Under the pieces are notes generated by a model. It saw nothing but the letters and a program-made list of their open reading frames with translations, had not been told where the DNA came from and did not search any database. A stretch of DNA of 64,000 bases from assembly GCF_001542415.1 (NCBI RefSeq), contig NZ_LNCU01000019.1:62001-126000 (forward strand). The letters run 5' to 3'. The stretch comes from Bradyrhizobium macuxiense (GTDB lineage Bacteria; Pseudomonadota; Alphaproteobacteria; Rhizobiales; Xanthobacteraceae). A program made the position numbers and the translations under genes. Shown here piece by piece: positions 18,868 to 26,555 of the stretch (position 1 is its first letter; each line of letters starts with the position of its first letter).

Positions 18868-18933
18868 ATCAACGACTTGCCGGCCGTACTGCTGGACTTA
18901 TCCGGCCGAAAATGGGCATTCGTCGCACTATCA
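18868..18933. repeat. imperfect direct repeat, copy 2
   Basis: 66 bp starting ATCAACGACTTGCCGG, the partner of 18597-18662; the offset between copies is 271 bp. Both copies are non-coding by inspection. Their divergence indicates an old duplication. Confidence 0.65.
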
Positions 18934-19264
18934 TGGTGCTTCGTTCGAACCGCGTATTACTCTCGCTATCCAAATGGGGGAAGGCAAGCGCGGGTTCACG
19001 GACCGGACCAAGGCGCCTCGCGTCGCGCGGACGCCCGTATCAAAAGGCAACGTGCGATAATCTGTCGAGGGTTCGAGTCGGGGTCCGCTACATCGCGATA
19101 CTCACTATCGCGGAGGCCCTGTTTTTGTGCCTGACTGAAAGGCTTCGCGTTCTGTGGTTCACGCTACTTTGGGTGCTTCCACCAGATGATCCGTGCACTG
19201 CAGGTGGGTCCGAGCAGACGCGACATCGCTGCCGCAAGCGGGACGTGTCGACGAACCCCGCCAG

Positions 19265-19696
19265 TCACTTTAGCGAGATGGTGAGTCCGCTGACGTTGGC
19301 GGCAAACTCCAGTCCTGCCTTGGGTCCCTTGAGACTGAGCACGACGCCATGTTCATTTCGCAAGCTGATGCCGCCTGCTCCGCCAACCCAGGCTCCGCCA
19401 CCACCGACGGCGGTATAGCTGCCGACGAAATCGTTGACATCCTTTATGCCTGACGCAGTGCCTTCCAGCCAGCTCGCCGAAGCGCCGGCTGATACGCCAA
19501 GGCTGAAGCCGGACACGACAAAGGGATAATGCCGTCCCCGAAAGGTCAGGACCCCGTTGCCTCCACCGCCGCCGATCACTAGGGCTGCCTTCACGAACTT
19601 GACTTGAACGTGTCCCATCGCTTGCGCAAAAGAAGGGGACGAAAACGCCAAGGCGAACACCGGGAGCACCGCAATACGGAGCACGAACTTCAACAT
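19265..19696 (-). CDS. small exported Gly-rich protein, paralogue of 27398-27829
   Basis: A 143-residue protein with a signal peptide (hydrophobic LRIAVLPVFALAFSSPSFA, cut near AQA). The mature part is Gly/Val-rich and beta-like: ALVIGGGGGNGVLTFRGRHY, PFVVSGFSLGVSAGAS, GISLRNEHGVVLSLKGPKAG, ending ISLK. The same length and pattern recur in the gene at 27398, so the window has a two-member family. The fold may be related to DUF1134-like lipid-binding proteins, but that is a weak resemblance. It is the third gene, 18 nt behind the DUF2950 gene, in an operon led by a FixK-like box. Confidence 0.8.
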   Translation of the reverse strand: MLKFVLRIAVLPVFALAFSSPSFAQAMGHVQVKFVKAALVIGGGGGNGVLTFRGRHYPFVVSGFSLGVSAGASASWLEGTASGIKDVNDFVGSYTAVGGGGAWVGGAGGISLRNEHGVVLSLKGPKAGLEFAANVSGLTISLK

Positions 19697-19714
19697 GGGT
19701 GTTGTTCCGTTATC

Positions 19715-20650
19715 TCAGGGATTGGTCACGTCGACTTTCTTCCAGGTCTGATCGGGGTCGAAGACGATGATGCGGCTCGCGAGGAACTCGGTGCGTGAAC
19801 CGAGATCCTTTTGGTAGACGGTGCCGACATGATTGACCATGAAGGTCATGACGCCCGAGTTACCGTACTCAGCTGGATAGGCGATCAGCGCAAAGCCGCC
19901 GATCATCCTTCCCTTCACCACATAGTTCAGGGCGCCGCCGGGAGCATCGGATCCCTGCGCTTTCAGGATCCGGTAGTAGTAGCCATGATACGGCACGTTT
20001 TCCGCTCCGACCTTGTAGCCTTCGCCGGCTGCCTGCGCCGCCAGTTCGCCGAGCGGGCTCTGGTCGTGATCGTCGCGCCAGAACAGGCCATCCTTCTTGC
20101 CGGGACTGCTGACGATGCGCGGCGCGTAGATGCCAGGCCCCTCACCGGTTCGGTCCTTATCGGCATACTCGTTCTGGGCGTCGACATAGGCGAGACAGGT
20201 CTGGATCGTATCGAGCTCGTTGCGGCCAATGCGGCGATAGAGGATCTCACGGCGACCCGCGGCCGCATCGAATTCCCAGCCATCCCTGTTGTTCACCAAA
20301 GGGATCGGGAACGGGAAATCATCTGCACCGAGGATTAGCGTGGCCTTCTTGTTGCCTTCCGCCTTAATGGAGTGCTTTGTGTCATAGGTGGAGAGGAAGG
20401 CCTCGCGGGTCTTGGCATCGGCGACTTCATCACCGGACTCGATGATGTCTTCGGCATCACGGCCCAGCACCTTCAGGATCGCGCGCTTCGTGCCGGTCTT
20501 GACCGCAGCGGCCAGGGCTGCGGCGGCATCCTCGGGATTTGGATAGGCCTGTTGCGCCTGGGCTGAGGCGATCAGCACCGCCAGGCTCGCCGCCATCGCG
20601 ACGCTGACGAATGCAATATGGCTCAATCGAGCCATCAGAAAGCTCCTCAT
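19715..20650 (-). CDS. DUF2950 family exported protein
   Basis: A 311-residue secreted protein with a signal peptide (VAMAASLAVLIASAQAQ) and the DUF2950 pattern: early YPNPEDAAAALAAAV, central DGLFW and SPLGELAAQAAGEGY, then YHGYYYRILKAQG, GFALIAYPAEYGNSGVMTF and VYQKDLG near the end. The family is periplasmic or envelope-associated and of unknown function; it is usually coded next to DUF3300. Its ATG overlaps the DUF3300 stop (ATGA), so the two are translationally coupled. A second possible start lies 15 nt inside. Confidence 0.88.
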   Translation of the reverse strand: MRSFLMARLSHIAFVSVAMAASLAVLIASAQAQQAYPNPEDAAAALAAAVKTGTKRAILKVLGRDAEDIIESGDEVADAKTREAFLSTYDTKHSIKAEGNKKATLILGADDFPFPIPLVNNRDGWEFDAAAGRREILYRRIGRNELDTIQTCLAYVDAQNEYADKDRTGEGPGIYAPRIVSSPGKKDGLFWRDDHDQSPLGELAAQAAGEGYKVGAENVPYHGYYYRILKAQGSDAPGGALNYVVKGRMIGGFALIAYPAEYGNSGVMTFMVNHVGTVYQKDLGSRTEFLASRIIVFDPDQTWKKVDVTNP

Positions 20651-22299
20651 CGCGACACCTCCGATCCGGCCGGGACTTGCGCGCCCGCGGCGAGCCACTC
20701 GCTGTAAGTGCTGAACTTGAGACCGAGCTTGTCGTAATAGACCCTGAGAAAGCCGTCGCTACCGCGCGTCACGGCTTGGGGTATCACCTGCGCGACTTCC
20801 TGCGCCATCACGCCGACATAGGCCTTGTTGCTGCCGAGATAGCTGAAGCGGTAATAGCCAAGCCCGTTGGCGAGATGGCCGAGCAGGACGATGTCGTGTT
20901 TCAACGCGATGTCCGACCGCCTGCCGCCTCCACCGCCGCGGAAACCGCCGCCGCCTCCGCCACCACGGAAGCCACCGCCGCCGCCACCTCGGAATCCGCC
21001 GCCGCCGCCGGCGAACCCACCGCCGCGTCCGGCCATGCTCATCTGCCCGCGAGCGGATGCCACGCTGGCAGCCCGGCCCGACGACACGTTCCTGAATGCG
21101 TTGTCGCGACCGCCACCGCCCCGCGTCGCGTTGCGGCTGCGATCGGCAGTCGTGGCGCGATTGCCGCCACCGCCGCCCTTGCCGCGGTCCGCCGAGCTCG
21201 GACGATTGGCACGTTCACCGCCAGGCCGGTCGCGCGAGCTGACGCGGTCGCCGCCACGGTCACCCGCGCCGATGCGATCACCGGTGCCACCACGATTGCC
21301 CGTGCCAACGCGGTCGCCGCCACCCGGCCGCTCCTGACCTGGACGAAGCACCTGCTGACCGTCGCGGCCGCGGAAATCCATCCGATTTCCGGCACCAGCC
21401 TTGAGATTGTTGTTGCCGAAGCGCTGCTGAACGTTGGTATTGCTGTAGCGAACGCCCTGACGATGCGCCGAATTGTGCTGCCAGCTGTTTCCGATGTTGG
21501 TCGTTCGATTGAAGTTGTTGACGTAAAGATTGCGATTGCCCCAATTGCAGCCACCGCCCCAGTAATTGCCCCAGCGCCCGATGGCCCAGGCGGTCCCGAA
21601 AGCAATGCCCGCCGCGATAACGCCGGCGCCGATATAGGATGGATAGCCAAAGTAGTAGGGTGGATACTCCGCGTAGGGCCACGCGCCGTAGACCGTCGCC
21701 GGCTCGTAATAGGGCACATACATCGTGCCAGGGTCGGTCTGCTCGATGACGATCACCTGCTTGTTCTCCTGGGTCTGTACGCTGACCTTCTGTTGCTTGG
21801 TCGTCACCAGCTTGTTGTTGGCCTGCGCCTTGCCGCGCAACCGCTGGATCGCGTCCATGACATCGGCCTGCTGCGCCAGCACGGCGTCACCAAGGCTCTT
21901 GGTCCAGTCGAGCTTGTCGCTCATCATCGAGAGCACCGCGGCGGTGCTGGCCAACGCCTTCACGCTGTCGTCCCAGGACTGCTTATCGACTTCGGCCTTG
22001 AGCGTGTCGCCCTTGAGGTTTTTGCGCGCGCGCAGCCAGCGGTCGGCCTGGACGACCTCTAGCGGATAGCTCGAGGCCGCCAGCACGTTCGCCAGCAACG
22101 CATCGGGATAGAGCGCGATCGGCGCCACCAGCGCTTCGAGCTGCTCGGGCTTGAGCAACTGGTCCGCCGGCTGCGCTTGATCGGAAGGCTGCGGCGGCTG
22201 GGCGGTCTGAGCCGGAGGGTTGGTGGTTTGAGCGACCGCGGCGACCGACATCGCCGCCAACAAGATTAGCACGAGCCGGATCTTGCCCAAGCGAAACAT
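20647..22299 (-). CDS. DUF3300 exported protein with Gly-rich and endosialidase-chaperone-like tail
   Basis: A 550-residue envelope protein. After the signal peptide (LVLILLAAMSVAAVAQ) comes the DUF3300 domain: LLKPEQLEALVAPIALYPDA, VLAASSYPLEVVQADRWL, SWDDSVKALASTAAVLSMMS and a Tyr-rich YVPYYEPATVYG. A long low-complexity Gly/Arg/Asn region follows, including FRGGGGGG repeats coded by 20920-21033. The last ~75 residues (SDIALKHDIVLLGHLANG, YVGVMAQEVAQVIPQAV) look like the intramolecular chaperone domain of tail-spike endosialidases. ATG 22299 follows GGAGG by five bases. A perfect FixK-like box lies upstream. Confidence 0.88.
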   Translation of the reverse strand: MFRLGKIRLVLILLAAMSVAAVAQTTNPPAQTAQPPQPSDQAQPADQLLKPEQLEALVAPIALYPDALLANVLAASSYPLEVVQADRWLRARKNLKGDTLKAEVDKQSWDDSVKALASTAAVLSMMSDKLDWTKSLGDAVLAQQADVMDAIQRLRGKAQANNKLVTTKQQKVSVQTQENKQVIVIEQTDPGTMYVPYYEPATVYGAWPYAEYPPYYFGYPSYIGAGVIAAGIAFGTAWAIGRWGNYWGGGCNWGNRNLYVNNFNRTTNIGNSWQHNSAHRQGVRYSNTNVQQRFGNNNLKAGAGNRMDFRGRDGQQVLRPGQERPGGGDRVGTGNRGGTGDRIGAGDRGGDRVSSRDRPGGERANRPSSADRGKGGGGGNRATTADRSRNATRGGGGRDNAFRNVSSGRAASVASARGQMSMAGRGGGFAGGGGGFRGGGGGGFRGGGGGGGFRGGGGGRRSDIALKHDIVLLGHLANGLGYYRFSYLGSNKAYVGVMAQEVAQVIPQAVTRGSDGFLRVYYDKLGLKFSTYSEWLAAGAQVPAGSEVSR

Positions 22300-22355
22300 T
22301 GCAACCTCCATCGACACCGACGGCCACCAGCATCGGCTACCGACATCGCGCCCCT

Positions 22356-22369
22356 TTGATCGAGATCAA
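22356..22369. promoter_or_regulatory. FixK/FNR-like box 1, TTGAT-CGAG-ATCAA
   Basis: Perfect TTGAT-N4-ATCAA palindrome centred 63.5 nt before the DUF3300 start at 22299 and just outside the stop of the TAXI-protein gene at 22386. Placed at about -41 it would allow a ~20-nt leader. It should drive DUF3300-DUF2950-19265. Confidence 0.85.
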
Positions 22370-22385
22370 GGAAGGTCGAGCCTTC

Positions 22386-23711
22386 TCAGCTGCCGAACGT
22401 CCTGGCTCGCTGCGTCGCAAGAAGAATGCGGCGGTCGTGGATGAGGTTTTCAAGGCGATGCGCGGCGACGTTCACCGCCGTGACGTCATGCTCGTCGCGG
22501 TTGCCCGCGATCGCGCGGCTTCGCTGGTTTCGAAGCAGCCGATCGATTTCGCGCTCAATCTCGTCCAGATCGGACGCGTGCCTGCTTTCCCTAATACGAG
22601 GCCCCAGCGCGTAGAGCGCATCGAGCGCCTCCTCCCTGGTCCGCGGCTTGACAGGACGAATGAATTTGAACGCCGCTGCGAGCACCGAAGCCAGCCCACC
22701 GGCAATCATTGGCGCGAGAAAGATCACGTTACCCCACTTGTCGAGAAAGCTTTCCCGCGTGCCGTCGTAGAATGCGGCCGCTCCCGGATGCGCGGGAACG
22801 AAAGCGTCAGCGGCGGTGTCAGGCGCCGCGATCTGCGCCAGCATGGGCAGCTCCGTGAGCAAGTCCCTGCGCGCATTCATCACGGACTGCGTAAGGTCGC
22901 CGATCAGGTCAGCGCCGAGCTTCGTCTGGGCCACGAGATAGAATGACGTCCTGAGCGTGGTCAGATCCTCAGCAGGAATTGCGGGCGAGCCGCGCAGAGC
23001 TCCCTTCGGCACATCGAAGCTTTCATAGGCCCGCTCTTTTTCCGCGATCGCCCCCGCAGATTCCACGGCGATCAGCACGGGGCCGGTTCGTGCATTGTGT
23101 GGAAACAGGTCGCGCAGCAGCGAGAGATACTTTTCCGTGAGCGGACTCACCAGCAGAACTGCACGAACATCCTTTGCGTCGAGAGCACGCCTGGCATCGG
23201 CCGGAGCGAGAGCCTTGAAGGTCACGCCGGCTCGTGTCAGGTCGTATTCATCGGTCAGGACCTTGATGAGCTTCCTGTTGGCGTCACCACCGATGACGCC
23301 GATTGCCGACCGCTTCAATTCCGTCACATCCGATGCTGCAGTCCCCGGCGGGGCTACCAACAACGCAACTGCATGCGCAAGCACCGCGACGGCGCGCGCT
23401 TCCGAAAGATCGCCGACGTCGCCGCGCACGACCGCAAGGTCGACCTTGCCGGACGCAAACAGGTCGGCAGACTCACGTGGGCCCGCGGTCTGAACCACCT
23501 TGAGACGGACCGGCGCCCCCGACTCGGAAAGCCTTCCGGCAATCGCCGACACCAGCTTGGTGACCTCGCCGTCGAGCGATCCCGCAGCAACTGTCAGCGT
23601 GGTCGGACGGACATACCACCGATATCCAAGAATGCCGGCACCACCGAGCAGGAGCATCAGCCCGGCAACCAGAGTGATCCGCAGCGGTAGTGGCCATCGG
23701 ACCGGATCCAT
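22386..23711 (-). CDS. TAXI-family TRAP transporter solute-binding-like protein, membrane-anchored
   Basis: A 441-residue protein. An N-terminal membrane helix (ITLVAGLMLLLGGAGILGY) is followed by a TAXI-type periplasmic binding domain with LTVAAGSLDGEVTKLVSAIA and DLAVVRGDVGD. A second hydrophobic helix near residue 340 (VIFLAPMIAGGLASVLAAAF) leads to a charged, probably cytoplasmic tail. Classic TAXI proteins are free periplasmic binding partners of TRAP permeases. Here there are two anchors and no dctQ/M-like permease nearby, so it may signal or scaffold rather than import. It is the last gene of the minus operon that begins at 25925. Confidence 0.8.
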   Translation of the reverse strand: MDPVRWPLPLRITLVAGLMLLLGGAGILGYRWYVRPTTLTVAAGSLDGEVTKLVSAIAGRLSESGAPVRLKVVQTAGPRESADLFASGKVDLAVVRGDVGDLSEARAVAVLAHAVALLVAPPGTAASDVTELKRSAIGVIGGDANRKLIKVLTDEYDLTRAGVTFKALAPADARRALDAKDVRAVLLVSPLTEKYLSLLRDLFPHNARTGPVLIAVESAGAIAEKERAYESFDVPKGALRGSPAIPAEDLTTLRTSFYLVAQTKLGADLIGDLTQSVMNARRDLLTELPMLAQIAAPDTAADAFVPAHPGAAAFYDGTRESFLDKWGNVIFLAPMIAGGLASVLAAAFKFIRPVKPRTREEALDALYALGPRIRESRHASDLDEIEREIDRLLRNQRSRAIAGNRDEHDVTAVNVAAHRLENLIHDRRILLATQRARTFGS

Positions 23712-23793
23712 GGTGTCTCACTCACGTAGTTTGACTATGGCCGGTGCGCGCACGGGGATTGGCAAACCAGGCCCCGATGGAGACCGCGTCCGA

Positions 23794-24207
23794 TTAGATC
23801 TTGCATCGGTGATACGTAACCTCCATCCCCTCAATGCCCGGAAATTGCCGCATGATGGTGTCGTCGTCGACCGTCTTGAGGAAGAACTGCACATTGGACA
23901 ACATGATGCCTGAAGCGCAACCCACGACGATATTGATGGTCTGGCCGTCGTCCTTCCGGGATTTAATCACGCAATTCTCGAATTTGCCGCGGAGACGATT
24001 GGGCTCCGCGATGAAGCCGCCGCCATAGACGCCGGAGAAATTCGTGAACGCAACCTGGTTCGCCCTGCCCTTGCGTGCGAACACCTTGCTGCACTGTTCC
24101 GCGCTGGTAGCCCAGGCACCGGCAAGATCGAATGCATGCGCGCTCTCGGGCAATGCCAGGATCAAACTCGTCGCGGCTAATGCACAAATCGCTGCATTCG
24201 CTTTCAT
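23794..24207 (-). CDS. small exported protein of unknown function
   Basis: A 137-residue protein (140 if the GTG at 24216 is used). The signal peptide AAICALAATSLILALPESAHA is followed by a mature domain FDLAGAWATSAEQCSKVF with Cys pairs (SAEQCSK, FENCVIKS, VVGCASG, YHRCKI) that could form disulfides in the periplasm. No family recognised. It lies between the HlyD-like adaptor gene (28 nt away) and the TAXI-protein gene and is most likely part of that operon. Confidence 0.75.
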   Translation of the reverse strand: MKANAAICALAATSLILALPESAHAFDLAGAWATSAEQCSKVFARKGRANQVAFTNFSGVYGGGFIAEPNRLRGKFENCVIKSRKDDGQTINIVVGCASGIMLSNVQFFLKTVDDDTIMRQFPGIEGMEVTYHRCKI

Positions 24208-24235
24208 CCGAATCACCGTGCGATCGTTTGCGCCA

Positions 24236-25468
24236 TCAATGGCCGCTCAAGACCAGGGTTTTGATCGGCAGTAGCAACGCCTGGATTCGAAGCAGCAGTG
24301 CATGCACCAGTCCGACAGTATCGATCGCGTGCAGAACAAAAGCCTGCCCCGTGCTGGTGTCCTTGGCCGAGATGATCTCGTGGTTGCTCGTGTAGGCATT
24401 GACGATGCAGGAGCTGCCCGCTGTCACGCCGTCCAGGCCTCCCTTGTACAGCGGCTCGAGAAACACCAGGATCGTGCCTGGCCGTGCGATGTTCTGGGCC
24501 TCAACCAGTTGTTCTCCGCCGCGGAACTGACCGGCTGCGATGTAGTCCTGAACCGAGGTGATGACCATCGGGATGATCACCCACGGCTTCGAGATGCAGG
24601 CCGCCTCGGCGACCATCCCCTCCTTCAGAACCTGAGCCTCAATCTGGCCGAATCCGGCCTGGAGCGACTGCTGCCCCGCCCCCTCCGGAATCAGGACCCC
24701 TGCCGGACGCATCAGTGGATTGACGACGTCACCAACCCGGAGAAAGAACTGCTCGACGCGCCCGTTGACACCGGCTCGGATAACAGTCTTGTCGAGATCG
24801 ACCTGCGCCTGTGCCTGGGCCGCTTCGGCACTCGCTTTTTCTGCCGGCAAGAGCGTCGAAACGCGCAGCGTTGCCGACTGCTTGATGGCGGTAGCGGCAT
24901 CGATGCCGGCTTGCCTCTGGTCGACTAGGACCTGCAGCTTCTCGATGTCACGCTGCGGCACAATACCGGGATTCCGGCGTTGCAGATCCCGCTTCACATC
25001 GAGTTCGTCTTTGGCCTGCTGGTATGCGCTCCGGGCCTCCTGGATCTGCGCCTCCGACTTCACGACGTCGGCCTCGGCCGCCACCAACTGGGCGTCGACT
25101 TCGGCAATCTTGCGCTTGGCGGTCTCCAGGGCGGCTGTCTGCTTTGAACTGTCCAGCCGGAAGATCACCTCACCTTTGGTAACCGGCGCGCTATATCCGA
25201 TGTCGACCTCGGCAACCCGGCCCGAAGTTTCCGGAAGAATCGGAACGGTGCGGTAAAACAGCGCAGCGCTGGTCGTCGAAGGATGGAAATAGAAGATCGT
25301 CGTAATCAGTGCCACCGTGAGCATCAGGCAGCCGGTGATACCCCATCGAAGCTCGTACCAGACCGAGTAGAACGTGATCTCCTTGCCGAAGCGCTTGCCC
25401 TGCACATAGCGGCGAAAGAGATAGTCAGGGAGGATCGTCAGCAGCGAACAGAGGATCAGCTCAAACAT
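24236..25468 (-). CDS. HlyD/EmrA-family membrane fusion protein
   Basis: A 410-residue periplasmic adaptor with an N-terminal cytoplasmic stretch, one membrane helix (ITGCLMLTVALITTIFYF), a lipoyl/barrel half (ETSGRVAEVDIGYSAPVTKG, EVIFRLDSSKQ), and a long alpha-helical hairpin rich in Ala/Glu/Gln (~120-230). The second barrel half includes DKTVIRAGVNGRVEQFFLRV then GDVVNPL. Such proteins link an inner-membrane pump to an outer-membrane channel. No pump or TolC gene adjoins it; the small membrane protein upstream, overlapping by 8 nt, is the closest partner, as in YibH/DUF3302-type pairs. It belongs to the box-2 operon. Confidence 0.85.
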   Translation of the reverse strand: MFELILCSLLTILPDYLFRRYVQGKRFGKEITFYSVWYELRWGITGCLMLTVALITTIFYFHPSTTSAALFYRTVPILPETSGRVAEVDIGYSAPVTKGEVIFRLDSSKQTAALETAKRKIAEVDAQLVAAEADVVKSEAQIQEARSAYQQAKDELDVKRDLQRRNPGIVPQRDIEKLQVLVDQRQAGIDAATAIKQSATLRVSTLLPAEKASAEAAQAQAQVDLDKTVIRAGVNGRVEQFFLRVGDVVNPLMRPAGVLIPEGAGQQSLQAGFGQIEAQVLKEGMVAEAACISKPWVIIPMVITSVQDYIAAGQFRGGEQLVEAQNIARPGTILVFLEPLYKGGLDGVTAGSSCIVNAYTSNHEIISAKDTSTGQAFVLHAIDTVGLVHALLLRIQALLLPIKTLVLSGH

Positions 25469-25925
25469 GGCCGTGCGCCTCGCGCTTGGGCATGTCGGTC
25501 TCCTTCACGCCCGATTCCTTGCCGATCGGCGGCTCTGCCTGCTCCCTCATCGTCTCTTCCACCTTGGCATCGGTGTCCGAGGCATCGGCGATTTTCTCGA
25601 CGGACCCCGCAATGCTGCGCAATGGTGTCCCGAAATCCGGAATGTCGATCAGGGCAAGCAGCAACCCCGCCACCCAGAACGCATGGATGTGCGTGAACAA
25701 CGAGATCAAACCGAGAATTGCGACGATCTCGAATTGCAGCTTCTCCGACTTGTGCGCCATCCGCTCGGGCAGGCTGTGCAGGCGCCAGTAGAGATTACCG
25801 ACGTAGAGCACGGCGGCGACCAGGAAGATGCCCATCGCCACCATTAAGACGTCCGTCTCTCCCGCCGGCGGCGCGAGATAGAATGGCAGATGATGCGGCG
25901 CCAGCGGATGGAGCTGTTCGCTCAA
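25461..25925 (-). CDS. small inner-membrane protein, partner of the HlyD-like adaptor
   Basis: A 154-residue protein with two membrane helices (VLMVAMGIFLVAAVLYVGNL and EIVAILGLISLFTHIHAFWV) and a charged C-terminal tail rich in Glu/Lys/His. The layout resembles DUF3302/YiaW-type proteins that accompany HlyD-like adaptors; that link is tentative. It starts at TTG 25925, supported by GGGAG seven bases upstream, and overlaps the HlyD gene by 8 nt. It is the first gene of the leftward operon from FixK-like box 2 (81 nt to box centre). Confidence 0.75.
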   Translation of the reverse strand: MSEQLHPLAPHHLPFYLAPPAGETDVLMVAMGIFLVAAVLYVGNLYWRLHSLPERMAHKSEKLQFEIVAILGLISLFTHIHAFWVAGLLLALIDIPDFGTPLRSIAGSVEKIADASDTDAKVEETMREQAEPPIGKESGVKETDMPKREAHGHV

Positions 25926-25999
25926 GCTTTATCTCCCGGTCGATTTCGGGCCTCGTGCAGCTTCCGATCGCATAGTGCGAGCCGCCATTCAGAGGAGAT

Positions 26000-26013
26000 T
26001 TGATCTGGATCAA
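26000..26013. promoter_or_regulatory. FixK/FNR-like box 2, TTGAT-CTGG-ATCAA
   Basis: Perfect half-sites in the 147-nt divergent gap. Its centre is 66.5 nt from the rightward start (26073) and 81.5 nt from the leftward start (25925). One box may serve both units; the rightward spacing matches the other boxes best. Confidence 0.85.
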
Positions 26014-26072
26014 GGGAACGCCGAAGACCGATCCTAGCGTTGGCAAGAGATCGGTCCCAGGAGGCCCAGGCC

Positions 26073-26528
26073 ATGCCAGACAAGATCGACGATCTGATCC
26101 CGAATGCGCGCGAGATCCAGAAAGAGGTGGCGGTCAAGGAGGCAGAGAAGGCCGAGGAGTACGCCCGCCGCGCCGCCGCGGCGGAAGCCGAGAAGCGAGC
26201 CTTGATCGAACGGCTGAGCAAGCCGTCGGGGCTCACCGAGGCAGAAAAGATCAAGCTCGCGTCGACCGTGATCCAGCGGGCAGTGCGGAATGGGCTGACA
26301 GAAGTACAAGTCTACCGCTTCCCGAACACGCTCTGCACCGACAAGGGACGTGCCATCAACCAGATGGAGCCGGGTTGGCAAATGACCCTGACCGGAATCC
26401 CGAAGGAGATCTACCAGCTCTGGGCGGATTACCTGCAGCCGCGCGGCTATCGCATCCGCTACCAGATCATCGATTTTCCCGGCGGTGTACCTGGCGATAT
26501 CGCCGTCATCATCGCCTGGGGCGATTAG
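26073..26528 (+). CDS. hypothetical protein with N-terminal coiled coil
   Basis: A 151-residue soluble protein. The first ~60 residues are an Ala/Glu/Lys/Arg-rich coiled coil (EVAVKEAEKAEEYARRAAAA). The remainder is a compact domain (VYRFPNTLCTDKGRAINQ, GWQMTLTGIPKEIYQLWADY, ending IAVIIAWGD). No family recognised. ATG 26073 has GGAGG eight bases upstream. It is 27 nt ahead of the polyphosphate kinase gene and shares the box-2 promoter, suggesting a role with polyphosphate or nucleotide metabolism during oxygen limitation; that is inference. Confidence 0.8.
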   Translation: MPDKIDDLIPNAREIQKEVAVKEAEKAEEYARRAAAAEAEKRALIERLSKPSGLTEAEKIKLASTVIQRAVRNGLTEVQVYRFPNTLCTDKGRAINQMEPGWQMTLTGIPKEIYQLWADYLQPRGYRIRYQIIDFPGGVPGDIAVIIAWGD

Positions 26529-26555
26529 TCCTGTTTGAATTTGGGCAAGGCGAAC

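Larger units (their letters stand above)
17877..19264. other. 1.4-kb non-coding scar with gene fragments and repeats
   Basis: No intact gene is seen. The stretch holds a frameshifted ccoS remnant (18044-18192) and a short protein-like frame at 18288-18401 ending RRIFGLYRLG that I could not assign. It also holds a tRNA-Lys 3' fragment (18532-18581) and a pair of 66-bp imperfect direct repeats. Such a mix is typical of a site where mobile DNA has inserted and decayed. No integrase, transposase or terminal inverted repeat was recognised. Confidence 0.6.

Noticed and set aside
19060..19090. GGGTTCGAGTC resembling a tRNA T arm
   Set aside because: The flanking bases do not form an acceptor stem or T stem, and no anticodon arm precedes it.
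20920..21033. Dense short repeats that could suggest a CRISPR or tandem-repeat locus
   Set aside because: They are codon-level Gly-rich repeats inside the DUF3300 gene; no spacer-repeat pattern. No CRISPR array was seen in the window.
20611..22062. Plus-strand Ala/Arg-rich open frame opposite DUF3300
   Set aside because: Low-complexity shadow of the Gly-rich coding repeat; no domain.
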